A DNA stretch of 64,000 nucleotides. Origin: Armatimonadota bacterium (GTDB taxonomy: Bacteria > Armatimonadota > Fimbriimonadia > Fimbriimonadales > Fimbriimonadaceae). Numbering within the stretch: position 1 is the first letter of the stretch; each line of letters opens with the position of its first letter. The stretch lies in contig DAIDHV010000001.1 in NCBI GenBank assembly GCA_027451905.1, positions 100,667-164,666 on the forward strand, read 5' to 3'. Shown here in pieces: positions 53,053 through 61,010 of the stretch. Made by a program: the position numbers and the translations under genes. The notes beneath the pieces were generated by a model. It searched no databases, had not been told where the DNA came from, and saw only the letters and a program-made list of their open reading frames with translations.

Positions 53053-54548
53053 GCCGAGGCTCCAACCGCTTCATGAATCAAACTGGCTTGGCTCCATTCG
53101 GCCGAGGGTCGAGAAGCAGAAAGCTTTCCACGATGCATCACCGCAATCCGATCACACGTACCGAGAAGTTCCGGCAGGTAGCTGCTAACCATGACAATGG
53201 CCTTGCCTGACTGGGCTAATTCATCAATCAGTTGATAGATTTGGGCCTTGCTTCCAACGTCTATCCCCCTTGTCGGCTCGTCCATTAACAACACATCAAC
53301 TCCTGCATACAGCATCCTTGCAATCGCTACTTTTTGCTGATTGCCACCACTCAATTCATTGATCCTTTGATGAGTGTCACGACATTTCACTCCAATTTTT
53401 TGTACCCACTCGGTGGCCGACTCGTGTTCTTGCCTTTCTAAGACCCAAGCCTTGGGCCTCTTTGGCATCACCAAGTTTTCCTCGATGCTTAACTTCACCG
53501 CCAGTCCTTCTTCTTTTCGGTTCTCACTAAGAAAACCAATTCCTTCTTGCCATCTTTGGTTTGGAGTTGCCCGTCCCGAAAAACTCCCAACGCGGACCTG
53601 ACCAGATTTCACTGCGTCGAGCCCAAAAATGGTTCGCAAAAGTTCGCTTCTTCCTGATCCGTTGAGGCCAGCGATGCCAAAAACCTCACCTTTATGAATC
53701 GAGAAGCTAGCGTCTGCCGGCAACTTTTCTCCTGCCAGCCGATCCACGGTTAAGAGCACTTCACCAGCATTGCGGTTAGAACGTGGATACAAATCATCTA
53801 CGCTTCGTCCCACCATTGCCGTAACAATGTCGTGATCGGTAAATTGGTCCATTGGCCCCTCTGTGGCATTTTGACCGTCCCGAAGAATCGAAATATCGTC
53901 TGAAATTTCTCTCATTTCATTCAGGAAGTGGCTAATATAGACAATCGCGGCGCCTCGCGAACGCAGTTCCTTGAGAACCGCAAACAGCTTGACAACATCG
54001 GTTTCGGAAAGGGAGCTTGTGGGCTCATCAAGAATGATGATTTTTGCCTCAGACGCAAGGGCCCTTGCAATTTCAATCAGCTGCTGGACACCGATTGGAT
54101 ACTGTTTTGCGGGCCTGCCAAGATCAAGATCTGCCAATCCCAGCGGCTCTAAAGCAGCCCTTGCCAATTGATCTGAGGTGTGTTCTTGAATCCAACCGGC
54201 TCGATGCTTTTCATTTCCCAACATCACATTTTCACGTACCGACAAATGAGGGCAAATGGAAAGCTCTTGGTGAATCATGGCTACCCCGCAATTGCGGGCG
54301 TCGGCTGGATTCTTAGGGGCAAAAGGCTTGCCATCCAAAGTCATTGAGCCTTCATCCGCAAAATGAACTCCAGCCAAGACCTTCATCAAAGTGGACTTGC
54401 CAGATCCATTTTCGCCCGCTACCGAGAGGACCCTGCCGCTATAGATCTGCAAATAAACATGATCTAGGGCAAGGGTCGGACCAAACCGCTTGACAATTCC
54501 CGACATTGTAACAAGCGGCTTCTGAGGATTATCAGCCGAGTTGCTCAA
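53049..54548 (-). CDS. Sugar ABC transporter ATPase (ribose/RbsA type, two NBDs)
   Basis: 499 residues with two tandem ATPase domains. The first has GENGSGKSTLMKVLAG and IIILDEPTSSLSETD. The second has a degenerate Walker A (GLNGSGRSELLR), the signature LSGGNQQKVAIARML and LLMDEPTRGIDVG, as in RbsA/MglA. It powers uptake with the permease and binding protein. Start and stop overlap both neighbours by 4 nt, showing a tightly coupled operon. Confidence 0.95.
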   Translation of the reverse strand: MSNSADNPQKPLVTMSGIVKRFGPTLALDHVYLQIYSGRVLSVAGENGSGKSTLMKVLAGVHFADEGSMTLDGKPFAPKNPADARNCGVAMIHQELSICPHLSVRENVMLGNEKHRAGWIQEHTSDQLARAALEPLGLADLDLGRPAKQYPIGVQQLIEIARALASEAKIIILDEPTSSLSETDVVKLFAVLKELRSRGAAIVYISHFLNEMREISDDISILRDGQNATEGPMDQFTDHDIVTAMVGRSVDDLYPRSNRNAGEVLLTVDRLAGEKLPADASFSIHKGEVFGIAGLNGSGRSELLRTIFGLDAVKSGQVRVGSFSGRATPNQRWQEGIGFLSENRKEEGLAVKLSIEENLVMPKRPKAWVLERQEHESATEWVQKIGVKCRDTHQRINELSGGNQQKVAIARMLYAGVDVLLMDEPTRGIDVGSKAQIYQLIDELAQSGKAIVMVSSYLPELLGTCDRIAVMHRGKLSASRPSAEWSQASLIHEAVGASA

Positions 54549-55597
54549 AGTCTCTTGGGATTCAGCAGTTTTTGATTGGCAGCAGTTTGGCAGTCCGCAT
54601 GGGTGATAACGGTAGCAGGCGTATAAACAAGTGCGCTGACTTTTTTGCCATTTGCCAAATCATACATATGCATAAAGCCCTTGTACCCAATTGTATATGG
54701 ATCCTGAACAACCAAGGCGTCAATTTGCCCCTGCTCTAAAGCGTCATTTAAAGGCTTTGAACTATCAAATCCCACAAACTTTGCCTTTCCTACCAAGCCA
54801 TCGCTTTGCAGAGCCTTGAGCATCCCCAAAGTGGTTGGTTCATTCACTGCAAAGATTCCTTGAACCTGAAGCGAACCATCAGGATTTCGGTGGGATTGAA
54901 GCAAGCTTTCGGATTTCTGCATGGCTTCGTCGGTGACAACCCCCCCATACTGGTGATCTCCCACAACTTTGATATTGGGATATTTGGTGGTCATTTCCTG
55001 ATAGAAACCGTCACCCCGTGCTTCGGTGCTAGCTTGGCCCTCTTTCATTCTCAGCATCAAGACGGTTCCCTTTCCGCCAAGGAGTTTTGCCAATTCGTCG
55101 GCAGCTTGGGCACCAGCCTGCTTATTGTTGGTTCCTACAAACGAGTTATAGTCATTTCCGTTGAGGGGTGAGTCAATCACAACCACGGGGATTCCCTTAT
55201 CCTTAGCCTCTTTGACCGAAGGCATGAGCGCCTGAGGGTCGGCAGGCGCTAGCTCGATGCCTTGCACTCCGCGGGCAACCATGCTCTCCACCGTCTCGCC
55301 TTCACTCTGAGGGTCATCTGTTTTTTCGGGACCCTGAAAGATGAGCGCGCTAGCCGGCAATTTAAGATCAGCTGCAGCCTGAGCGGCACCTGCATGAACT
55401 GCCTTCCAGTATTCGTCTGTGCTGCTCATGGGAATGAGCACAAACTGCTGGTTGGATCCTTTGCTGCTGCCAGAATTGGAGCCAGAGGCGGAAGTAGAGG
55501 TTGAACTAGGTTGTGAGCACCCAGCGACAATCAAACCGAGGACGAGGAGTCCAAACGTCATGTTTGGACGAGTTTGCAGACGGCTTCGTAAGCTCAT
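54545..55597 (-). CDS. Sugar ABC transporter substrate-binding lipoprotein (RbsB-like)
   Basis: 350 residues from ATG 55597, which has GTGGGAA upstream. The lipobox IVAGC ends a signal peptide with an unusually long basic head. A Ser/Gly-rich linker leads to a periplasmic-binding type I domain: FVLIPMSSTDEYWKAVHAGA, GVQGIELAPADPQALMPSVK, VVVIDSPLNGNDYNSFVGTNN, and GQIDALVVQDPYTIGYKGF near the end. It delivers a sugar to the RbsC-like permease. It is the first gene of the operon; an inverted repeat and promoter-like hexamers lie upstream. Confidence 0.94.
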   Translation of the reverse strand: MSLRSRLQTRPNMTFGLLVLGLIVAGCSQPSSTSTSASGSNSGSSKGSNQQFVLIPMSSTDEYWKAVHAGAAQAAADLKLPASALIFQGPEKTDDPQSEGETVESMVARGVQGIELAPADPQALMPSVKEAKDKGIPVVVIDSPLNGNDYNSFVGTNNKQAGAQAADELAKLLGGKGTVLMLRMKEGQASTEARGDGFYQEMTTKYPNIKVVGDHQYGGVVTDEAMQKSESLLQSHRNPDGSLQVQGIFAVNEPTTLGMLKALQSDGLVGKAKFVGFDSSKPLNDALEQGQIDALVVQDPYTIGYKGFMHMYDLANGKKVSALVYTPATVITHADCQTAANQKLLNPKRL

Positions 55598-55760
55598 GAT
55601 TTATTCCCACTCAATACATTACCGAGTTTTAACGAAATGAAGCTAATCTAGCGGATTTCTTGCGATTGGTTCCTTAACAGTTCCAGCCACTGTTCTAAGT
55701 TCAGTTCGTTCCAATATTATAAAGGATTATAGTTTCTAGAGTTTTCTTGAACATTATTAT

Positions 55761-55783
55761 TTTTCGCACACTTCTTGCGAAAA
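55761..55783. promoter_or_regulatory. Inverted-repeat operator candidate upstream of the sugar ABC operon
   Basis: TTTTCGCA and TGCGAAAA form a perfect 8-bp inverted repeat with a 7-nt spacer, just upstream of a minus-strand TGTTCA-N16-TATAAT promoter candidate. The size and symmetry suit a dimeric regulator of sugar uptake. A hairpin function is also possible. Confidence 0.5.
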
Positions 55784-55846
55784 TAAAAGTTTTCCGGCCT
55801 TGTGAGAAACCTTAACAATTTTACGTCATAACTATATATCTGACGA

Positions 55847-55953
55847 GCCGCGAAAAGCCACGCATGTGGCGGCATTCGATTTTTCTTGTGCCAACGACGG
55901 CGAGCAGTTCGATCAGCGTATGCGCGGGGCCGGAAGCCTCGCGCTTTTTTTTT
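55847..55953 (+). ncRNA. Candidate small RNA ending in a strong terminator
   Basis: A plus-strand promoter candidate (TTAACA-N17-TATATC ending at 55840) would start an RNA of about 107 nt. It includes a small hairpin GCCAC-GCAT-GTGGC (about 55858-55871) and ends with a 9-bp GC-rich stem (55922-55930 / 55936-55944, one G-U), loop CGGAA and nine T's. No coding gene lies upstream to need this terminator. The competing view is that the segment is a decayed coding remnant on the other strand. Confidence 0.35.
55893..55943 (-). pseudogene. Fragment of a prepilin-type N terminus
   Basis: On the minus strand this stretch translates KREASGPAHTLIELLAVVG. The T-L-I-E-L-L-A-V-V core, with the +5 glutamate, is the prepilin helix start seen in the intact pseudopilins of this window. 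It has no nearby start codon, and the helix breaks off into unrelated polar sequence (GTRKIEC). It appears to be a short relic rather than a gene. Confidence 0.45.
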
Positions 55954-56060
55954 CTAGGATCAATTGGTTTTACAAAGAATTTGCTAAGAAATAACTTCCA
56001 TTTTGAATCCTCGTTGTCATCAGGTTCGTAGTTAGACTTAATCCAAAGGCGGATTACAAC

Positions 56061-56657
56061 ATGCATTGGGAAGTTTTATCAACGCGCGAACTTGCCACCC
56101 TAGAACTTGGGTCTGCTGGCCTAAGAGACAATGAAATTGCGTCTCGCATGGAAATCAGCACCACAAGCGTACGGACATATTGGGCTAGGCTAAGGCAAAA
56201 ACTAGGTGGTGTATCTCGACGAGAGGCAATATCTGCCTTCAAGAGGCACGTCAATAATCGAGAGCACCAAGAACTAGAGAATTACCGATCCCTTTCGAAA
56301 TATGCGGCGATTGGTATGGTCCAGCCAAGCCATTCATCCTGGATCATCGTCAATGCCGGAGAAAATTTTTCGAAACTTCTTGGCAAGAACCGATCAGAAA
56401 TTGTGGGGAAAGACTTTTTTACCGTTCTCCCGACCGATCAGCGTGCCGCCTTTCAACGAAAATTTGTAGAAGCCAGCACTGATGGATATTCAGTAACGGA
56501 CTCCTCTTTTGGTTCAGATACCAACGGGGTTACCATGATCACTCAATGCGAATGGCCCACGAAAGATTGTTTACGAATCTTTCATTCCCCTAAAATTCGT
56601 GCGCCAAAACAAGCGGTTGTCACCCCAAATTCCGCACTAACCAAACTCCTTCGATAG
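56061..56657 (+). CDS. Regulator with N-terminal LuxR-type HTH and C-terminal PAS-like domain
   Basis: 198 residues. Residues 5-62 match the LuxR/GerE helix-turn-helix (LSTRELATLELGSAGLRDNE, IASRMEISTTSVRTYWARLR, KLGGVSRREAISAFKRH). Residues 80-175 look like a PAS domain (WIIVNAGENFSKLLGKNRSE, IVGKDFFTVLPTDQR). In most proteins of this type the sensor precedes the HTH; here the order is reversed. No transmembrane part. It could sense a small molecule, redox state or light in the cytoplasm. Target genes are unknown; the divergent sugar ABC operon is a candidate. Confidence 0.8.
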   Translation: MHWEVLSTRELATLELGSAGLRDNEIASRMEISTTSVRTYWARLRQKLGGVSRREAISAFKRHVNNREHQELENYRSLSKYAAIGMVQPSHSSWIIVNAGENFSKLLGKNRSEIVGKDFFTVLPTDQRAAFQRKFVEASTDGYSVTDSSFGSDTNGVTMITQCEWPTKDCLRIFHSPKIRAPKQAVVTPNSALTKLLR

Positions 56658-56681
56658 CCTTTCAACTGGATGAAATCGAGA

Positions 56682-57428
56682 CTATTTCAGGGTGGAAGGT
56701 GGAAGAATGCCTTTGAGGGGCCCGCTTGGGTCAAGCCCCTTAAGCGCCGCATACGGCACATTGGTGACAAATATCCCCTGTGCCCACGGTCCGATATCAT
56801 AAGGGTTTACATAAAACCGAAGGCCCGTTGGGGTCACAACCACATTCCCCATATCTTCTTTGGGAATCCTTTTCACGGAGCCGTCCCACAAAAAGGTGGC
56901 TCCTTTGTTCTTAAAAATGGGCAAAAGAACCTTGTTCAGTTCTTGCTGCCATGGATAGCCCTTTTTAAAGAACTGGCCAGTAGATATTGGCTTCCATTGA
57001 CGGTCGATCAGCTCGCAAGTTAAACCATCAAAAAAGTAACCGGGGTGGGCGCCTCCGGTATCTGTGTAAACCCCAGAAACATAGCTGACAAGGCGCGGAT
57101 AGGCATAGATACTTCTGACTTTTCTTCCAAATGTATTGATCATGTGCGTCCACGTATTTGGGATTTTGCCGCTCTCACTAATCCATTCTAAGCAAGATTT
57201 TACTTCAAAATTATATATTATACGATTTAGCTGCTTACCGCTTTGAACATGGCTAACTTGAGGGATTTGGGCTTGAACCGTCCAAATCTTGCCATGAGTT
57301 TTACTGTAGTTTAGAAAGTGGACCTTAGGTTTTTGGCCAAAATTAGCATTTGCCGCAACCGTAAGCGCCAGTGCCAATCCTATCGAAACAACGCGCATTG
57401 AACTGATCTGGGTCATGATGAATGTCAT
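56682..57428 (-). CDS. Exported DUF3298 (RsiV-like) domain protein
   Basis: 248 residues with an N-terminal signal peptide (MRVVSIGLALALTVAANA from the third in-frame ATG, 57398; longer starts at 57416 and 57428 are possible). The C-terminal half matches DUF3298: VSGVYTDTGGAHPGYFFDGL, then LRFYVNPYDIGPWAQGIFV. In RsiV this domain binds lysozyme; in other proteins its ligand is unknown. Here there is no anti-sigma part or transmembrane anchor, so it is probably a free periplasmic protein. It is convergent with the HTH-PAS gene. Confidence 0.78.
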   Translation of the reverse strand: MTFIMTQISSMRVVSIGLALALTVAANANFGQKPKVHFLNYSKTHGKIWTVQAQIPQVSHVQSGKQLNRIIYNFEVKSCLEWISESGKIPNTWTHMINTFGRKVRSIYAYPRLVSYVSGVYTDTGGAHPGYFFDGLTCELIDRQWKPISTGQFFKKGYPWQQELNKVLLPIFKNKGATFLWDGSVKRIPKEDMGNVVVTPTGLRFYVNPYDIGPWAQGIFVTNVPYAALKGLDPSGPLKGILPPSTLK

Positions 57429-57547
57429 GACGTTACAACGTGGTTCTGATTATCCAGTTTTAACTCATAGGAGCAGAAATTCCTAAAAACATTGGGCCGC
57501 CCCCTGTTCATCTTTCCCAAGCGGTTAGCAATTCTCGCGGTTCGGGT

Positions 57548-58561
57548 ATGGTTCAATTCATGCCTGAACACCAATTCAATTTTGCAGAAAACCGCTACGA
57601 CAAAATGCTTTACCGTCGATGCGGAAGAAGTGGGTTGCATTTGCCAGCGATTTCCTTGGGAGCATGGGAAACGTTCGGCGGGTACAAAGGAGCCGATGTT
57701 GCTAAAGAATGCCTTTTCGGCGCCTTCGATTTAGGAATCACTCATTTTGATCTTGCCAACAATTACGGCACCCCTCCTGGAAATGCAGAAATAGTCTGCG
57801 GGAAAATCATCAAGGAGATGCCTCGAGATGAACTTATTATCTCCAGCAAGGCCGGATATCGGATGTGGCCAGGACCGTATGGAGAATGGGGCTCTCGCAA
57901 GTACATTATTGCCTCGTGCGATCAATCCCTAAAAAGAATGGGGCTTGAGTACTTTGACATTTTTTACTCCCACCGATTTGATTCCGAAACTCCCTTGGAA
58001 GAAACGATGAGCGCGCTAGAAAGTTTGGTGCGGCAAGGCAAAGCCCTCTACGTCGGAATCAGCAGCTACAGTGGTGCCGCTACTCAGCAGGCTGCGGGAA
58101 TCATGGCCAGCCGCAACTGGACCCCCATCTTAATTCATCAGCCTTACTACAATATGCTTGGCCGAGGAATCGAGTCCGATCTATTGCCTCAAACAAAAAG
58201 GCTCGGAATCGGTGTCATCCCGTTTTGCCCCCTCGCATCAGGATTGTTAACATCAAAGTACTTGGATGGCAACATGCCAGAAGACAGCCGAGCTGCCCAA
58301 AAATGGGGCAAGGAATGGCTGGATCGCTCCCTTGCCAATGACCGCATGAAGACCCTTCACGAGCTGAATGACCTTGCCGCTAAGCGCGGGCAGACCCTTG
58401 CCCAAATGGCACTAGCATGGATCTTGCGCTTTCCTGAGGTCACAAGCGCACTCATTGGCGCCTCAAGCCTGCAGCAGATCCAAGAAAATGTTGCTGCGCT
58501 TGATAATCTTGAGTTCACCGAAGAAGAGTTGAAACATATAGACGCGATCACAAAAATCTAA
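57548..58561 (+). CDS. Aldo/keto reductase, YghZ/glyceraldehyde-3-phosphate reductase type
   Basis: 337 residues. The N terminus RYDKMLYRRCGRSGLHLPAI is typical of the YghZ/Kv-beta-like branch. The catalytic tetrad is present: D and Y in HFDLANNYGTPPG, K in ISSKAGYRM and H in IFYSHRFD. The C-terminal NADP-binding motif IGASSLQQIQENV is intact. YghZ reduces L-glyceraldehyde 3-phosphate and methylglyoxal, a likely role in aldehyde detoxification. It is divergent from the DUF3298 gene. Confidence 0.93.
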   Translation: MVQFMPEHQFNFAENRYDKMLYRRCGRSGLHLPAISLGAWETFGGYKGADVAKECLFGAFDLGITHFDLANNYGTPPGNAEIVCGKIIKEMPRDELIISSKAGYRMWPGPYGEWGSRKYIIASCDQSLKRMGLEYFDIFYSHRFDSETPLEETMSALESLVRQGKALYVGISSYSGAATQQAAGIMASRNWTPILIHQPYYNMLGRGIESDLLPQTKRLGIGVIPFCPLASGLLTSKYLDGNMPEDSRAAQKWGKEWLDRSLANDRMKTLHELNDLAAKRGQTLAQMALAWILRFPEVTSALIGASSLQQIQENVAALDNLEFTEEELKHIDAITKI

Positions 58562-58616
58562 GTCCCAAGCAATCCGAGCGGATCTATAGTCAAGCCAAGT
58601 CGCGGTAAGGAAGCCC

Positions 58617-61010
58617 TCAGTAACCGACCCCGGTTCCGAGTCCGATTGGCTGACCCCGTGTGCCTGCCCCAAAAATGGAACCAAATGGCAAAGCCTTAAG
58701 GCGGATGAAGAAGGCAAGCTGTAATCCGTTCTGGAAGCCAGTTTGGTTGTTGACCACTTGCAGCACCGCCTCGGCACAGTGTAGATCATAGGTTAAATTG
58801 AGTTGCTCACTTTCGATTCTGCCGGAAAAACCATTGAACGAGGCTAGGAGGTCAATTTTTGATCGCCCCCATTTTAGAGCTTGAACAAAGCCATTCAGGT
58901 TTCCCCAAACATGATTGATGGCGTCGTACCGAGCACTCAGACCAACGTAGGTAGCCCCGGGCTTATAAGAAGCATCAAACCGCACATTGGCCCAGCTTTT
59001 GGCAAAGGGATCATAGGTGGCAAGGCTCCTTAGCAAGAACCACTTGCCAACATTGTATTCAGTGCGCAAGCTTACAATCTGCCACGGAGTTTGGTGCTGC
59101 TCAATCTGGATCGCGTCGTATCCAGTTTGGATGCCAAAGAGAAGATCGCTGAGCGGCCTCACCGAAAATCCAAAAGTTGCAAGATTCAATTTTCCGGAAG
59201 CATCAATACCAAGCGGAGAAAATCCCTCGGGATGCAAGTAATTGTAGCTAAGATCAACCGCAGTGTCTTTTCCAAGCGGGTGGTGGTACTGAAGCCCCAA
59301 GCCCATCGTGTACTGGGCCGTGTTATCGCTGTAAAGCCCCTGCGTAAACTGGCTCTGGATGGCAAGACTATTGTGGTTTCCACGATCTTCAAGCTGCTTA
59401 TTGAGATTAAAAGAAAAGAAGTCCCTTGTGATTTCTCCGCCCGAGTTCGGATCTCCGTACTGCCCAATGGAAGCCTTCACCTGAAACGGATAATTGATTC
59501 CAAATTTCTGTCCAAACAGTTTAGAAGAGTCACTTTGTAGGGTCAGTTCCGGAGTGGATTGAGTGCCGGTATAAAAGTTTTGAATCGTACCAATCGGCAC
59601 CGTCCGCTGATAATTAAAAACCGCGGTTGCCGATTTCAGATTATCGCTAGCTGTAAAGCTTAAATTAAGGCTCTTGTTGTCAACTGAGTTGTTTCCCGAA
59701 CTGTTTGTATAGGAACTTGACGAATCATTGTACGTTGCATTTGCGTTAACCCCATATTTGGTGCCAAAGTTCTGGGTTTCCGTGAGTGATAAAGACTGCT
59801 GAGTGCTTGCAAACCCAGATGAAGAGTTGCGGTTGTAGGTCAGCCCAACACTGGATGCTCCATACCTATCTGGAATGGTCAGCAAGCCTCTGGTGTTGAT
59901 GAGCTTGCTTTGAGGAGCAACCAGGTAGTCATCATTCTGAACGGTCCCATTAAATTGAAACTTCCCGAAACCTAGTCCGATTGCGTCATCCGCATTTAGA
60001 TCTAATGTCTTCGATCCGGTGACCGCGTAGAACCCAATATCTCCCGCGTACTGATGGAGCCCCTTCAGATTTTGGTAAAGGTAAGTTGCTCCTAGCCCAG
60101 CGCCCAGCCTCGTCATGTAGTCTTCCCTTGTCAGCAAAGTTCCTCCTCCTTTCAACGGTATGCCGTAGTTTGTTTTTTCGTAATAGCCTTCAACTGAGTT
60201 CTCACCAAAGACGGGCAAGTTTTGATAGGTTCGGTTATCCAACGGCAGAGAAAGAAATGGCAATGAGATGAGGGGCTTGCCAAGTAAATCAACCGTCAGG
60301 TGCCTAAAAATGATCCTTGTGCCGTACCGAATATCAATGGATCTGGCGCGGATATCGTAGTGGGGCTTTTGGAGATCGCAAGTGGTGATGTCCCCAAAAG
60401 TCACAAAAGATTCTCGATTGCTGCCATGGGCAGATTGCCCTTTCAAATAAGCATCGCTTAAAAGTTGACCACCAACAAGTGCCGGCTTGAGGTCGGCTTT
60501 GCCAGCAAAGGCCTGATAGGTTTGGTTTTTGAAGTCAATGATGATTTCTTGGGCTCGAACTTTGGCACCGGCTCCGACCAATTCTGCATTGTCCTGAAGG
60601 ATGAAAACCTGGGTCACCCGATTGATCCGAACCCTCTTGGCAGAAAATGTATAACCTTTGTAGATCGCTTTGACTTGCCCAACGATCGTCAAAATGTCGC
60701 CGCTCGAGTACGACCGATTTCCACCTTGAATTATGTTGAGAAGCCGGTCAGATTCACCCTCTAAGGGGTTGATGGGTGTCATCGGGCCAGCGGGGGCAAA
60801 TGAAGACCCTCCTAAAGGATTTTTATTGACATCCGGCATTGGAATGTTGGGGAATAGATCATAAGCCCGAAACACCTTGAACATCTGGGTGACCGGTTGA
60901 CTGAGCAGAATCTGACCTGAGCCCATCTGCACCAGCCCAAGGGCTATGATTGCAATGAGGCTGAATCGAACGATCTTTCTTTGCAGACCTTGAGGAATCA
61001 CCGATGTCAT
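58617..61010 (-). CDS. lptD: LptD-like outer-membrane LPS-assembly protein
   Basis: About 797 residues from ATG 61010, which overlaps the lptF/G stop as ATGA. After a signal peptide (FSLIAIIALGLVQMGSGQ) comes an OstA/LptA-like beta-jellyroll region (about 100-260: SSGDILTIVGQVKAIYKGYT; ELVGAGAKVRAQEIIIDFKN). A long C-terminal beta-barrel follows, with alternating aromatic and polar strands to the end. The arrangement is that of LptD, which inserts lipopolysaccharide-like glycolipids in the outer membrane. The barrel sequence is very diverged and the disulfide cysteines of E. coli LptD are not evident. Its LptF/G neighbour supports the call. Confidence 0.8.
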   Translation of the reverse strand: MTSVIPQGLQRKIVRFSLIAIIALGLVQMGSGQILLSQPVTQMFKVFRAYDLFPNIPMPDVNKNPLGGSSFAPAGPMTPINPLEGESDRLLNIIQGGNRSYSSGDILTIVGQVKAIYKGYTFSAKRVRINRVTQVFILQDNAELVGAGAKVRAQEIIIDFKNQTYQAFAGKADLKPALVGGQLLSDAYLKGQSAHGSNRESFVTFGDITTCDLQKPHYDIRARSIDIRYGTRIIFRHLTVDLLGKPLISLPFLSLPLDNRTYQNLPVFGENSVEGYYEKTNYGIPLKGGGTLLTREDYMTRLGAGLGATYLYQNLKGLHQYAGDIGFYAVTGSKTLDLNADDAIGLGFGKFQFNGTVQNDDYLVAPQSKLINTRGLLTIPDRYGASSVGLTYNRNSSSGFASTQQSLSLTETQNFGTKYGVNANATYNDSSSSYTNSSGNNSVDNKSLNLSFTASDNLKSATAVFNYQRTVPIGTIQNFYTGTQSTPELTLQSDSSKLFGQKFGINYPFQVKASIGQYGDPNSGGEITRDFFSFNLNKQLEDRGNHNSLAIQSQFTQGLYSDNTAQYTMGLGLQYHHPLGKDTAVDLSYNYLHPEGFSPLGIDASGKLNLATFGFSVRPLSDLLFGIQTGYDAIQIEQHQTPWQIVSLRTEYNVGKWFLLRSLATYDPFAKSWANVRFDASYKPGATYVGLSARYDAINHVWGNLNGFVQALKWGRSKIDLLASFNGFSGRIESEQLNLTYDLHCAEAVLQVVNNQTGFQNGLQLAFFIRLKALPFGSIFGAGTRGQPIGLGTGVGY

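Larger units (their letters stand above)
55598..56060. other. 463-bp divergent gap upstream of the sugar ABC operon and the HTH-PAS gene
   Basis: No intact gene. From the left it holds two minus-strand TATAAT hexamers (55731-55726 and 55721-55716), an 8-bp inverted repeat (55761-55783), a possible plus-strand promoter (TTAACA at 55812-55817 and TATATC at 55835-55840, 17-nt spacer), a terminator-like hairpin with nine T's (55922-55953), and, read on the minus strand, a fragment resembling a pseudopilin N terminus (55893-55919). The last 100 bp serve the HTH-PAS gene, whose ATG has AGGCGG 10 bases upstream. Confidence 0.6.
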
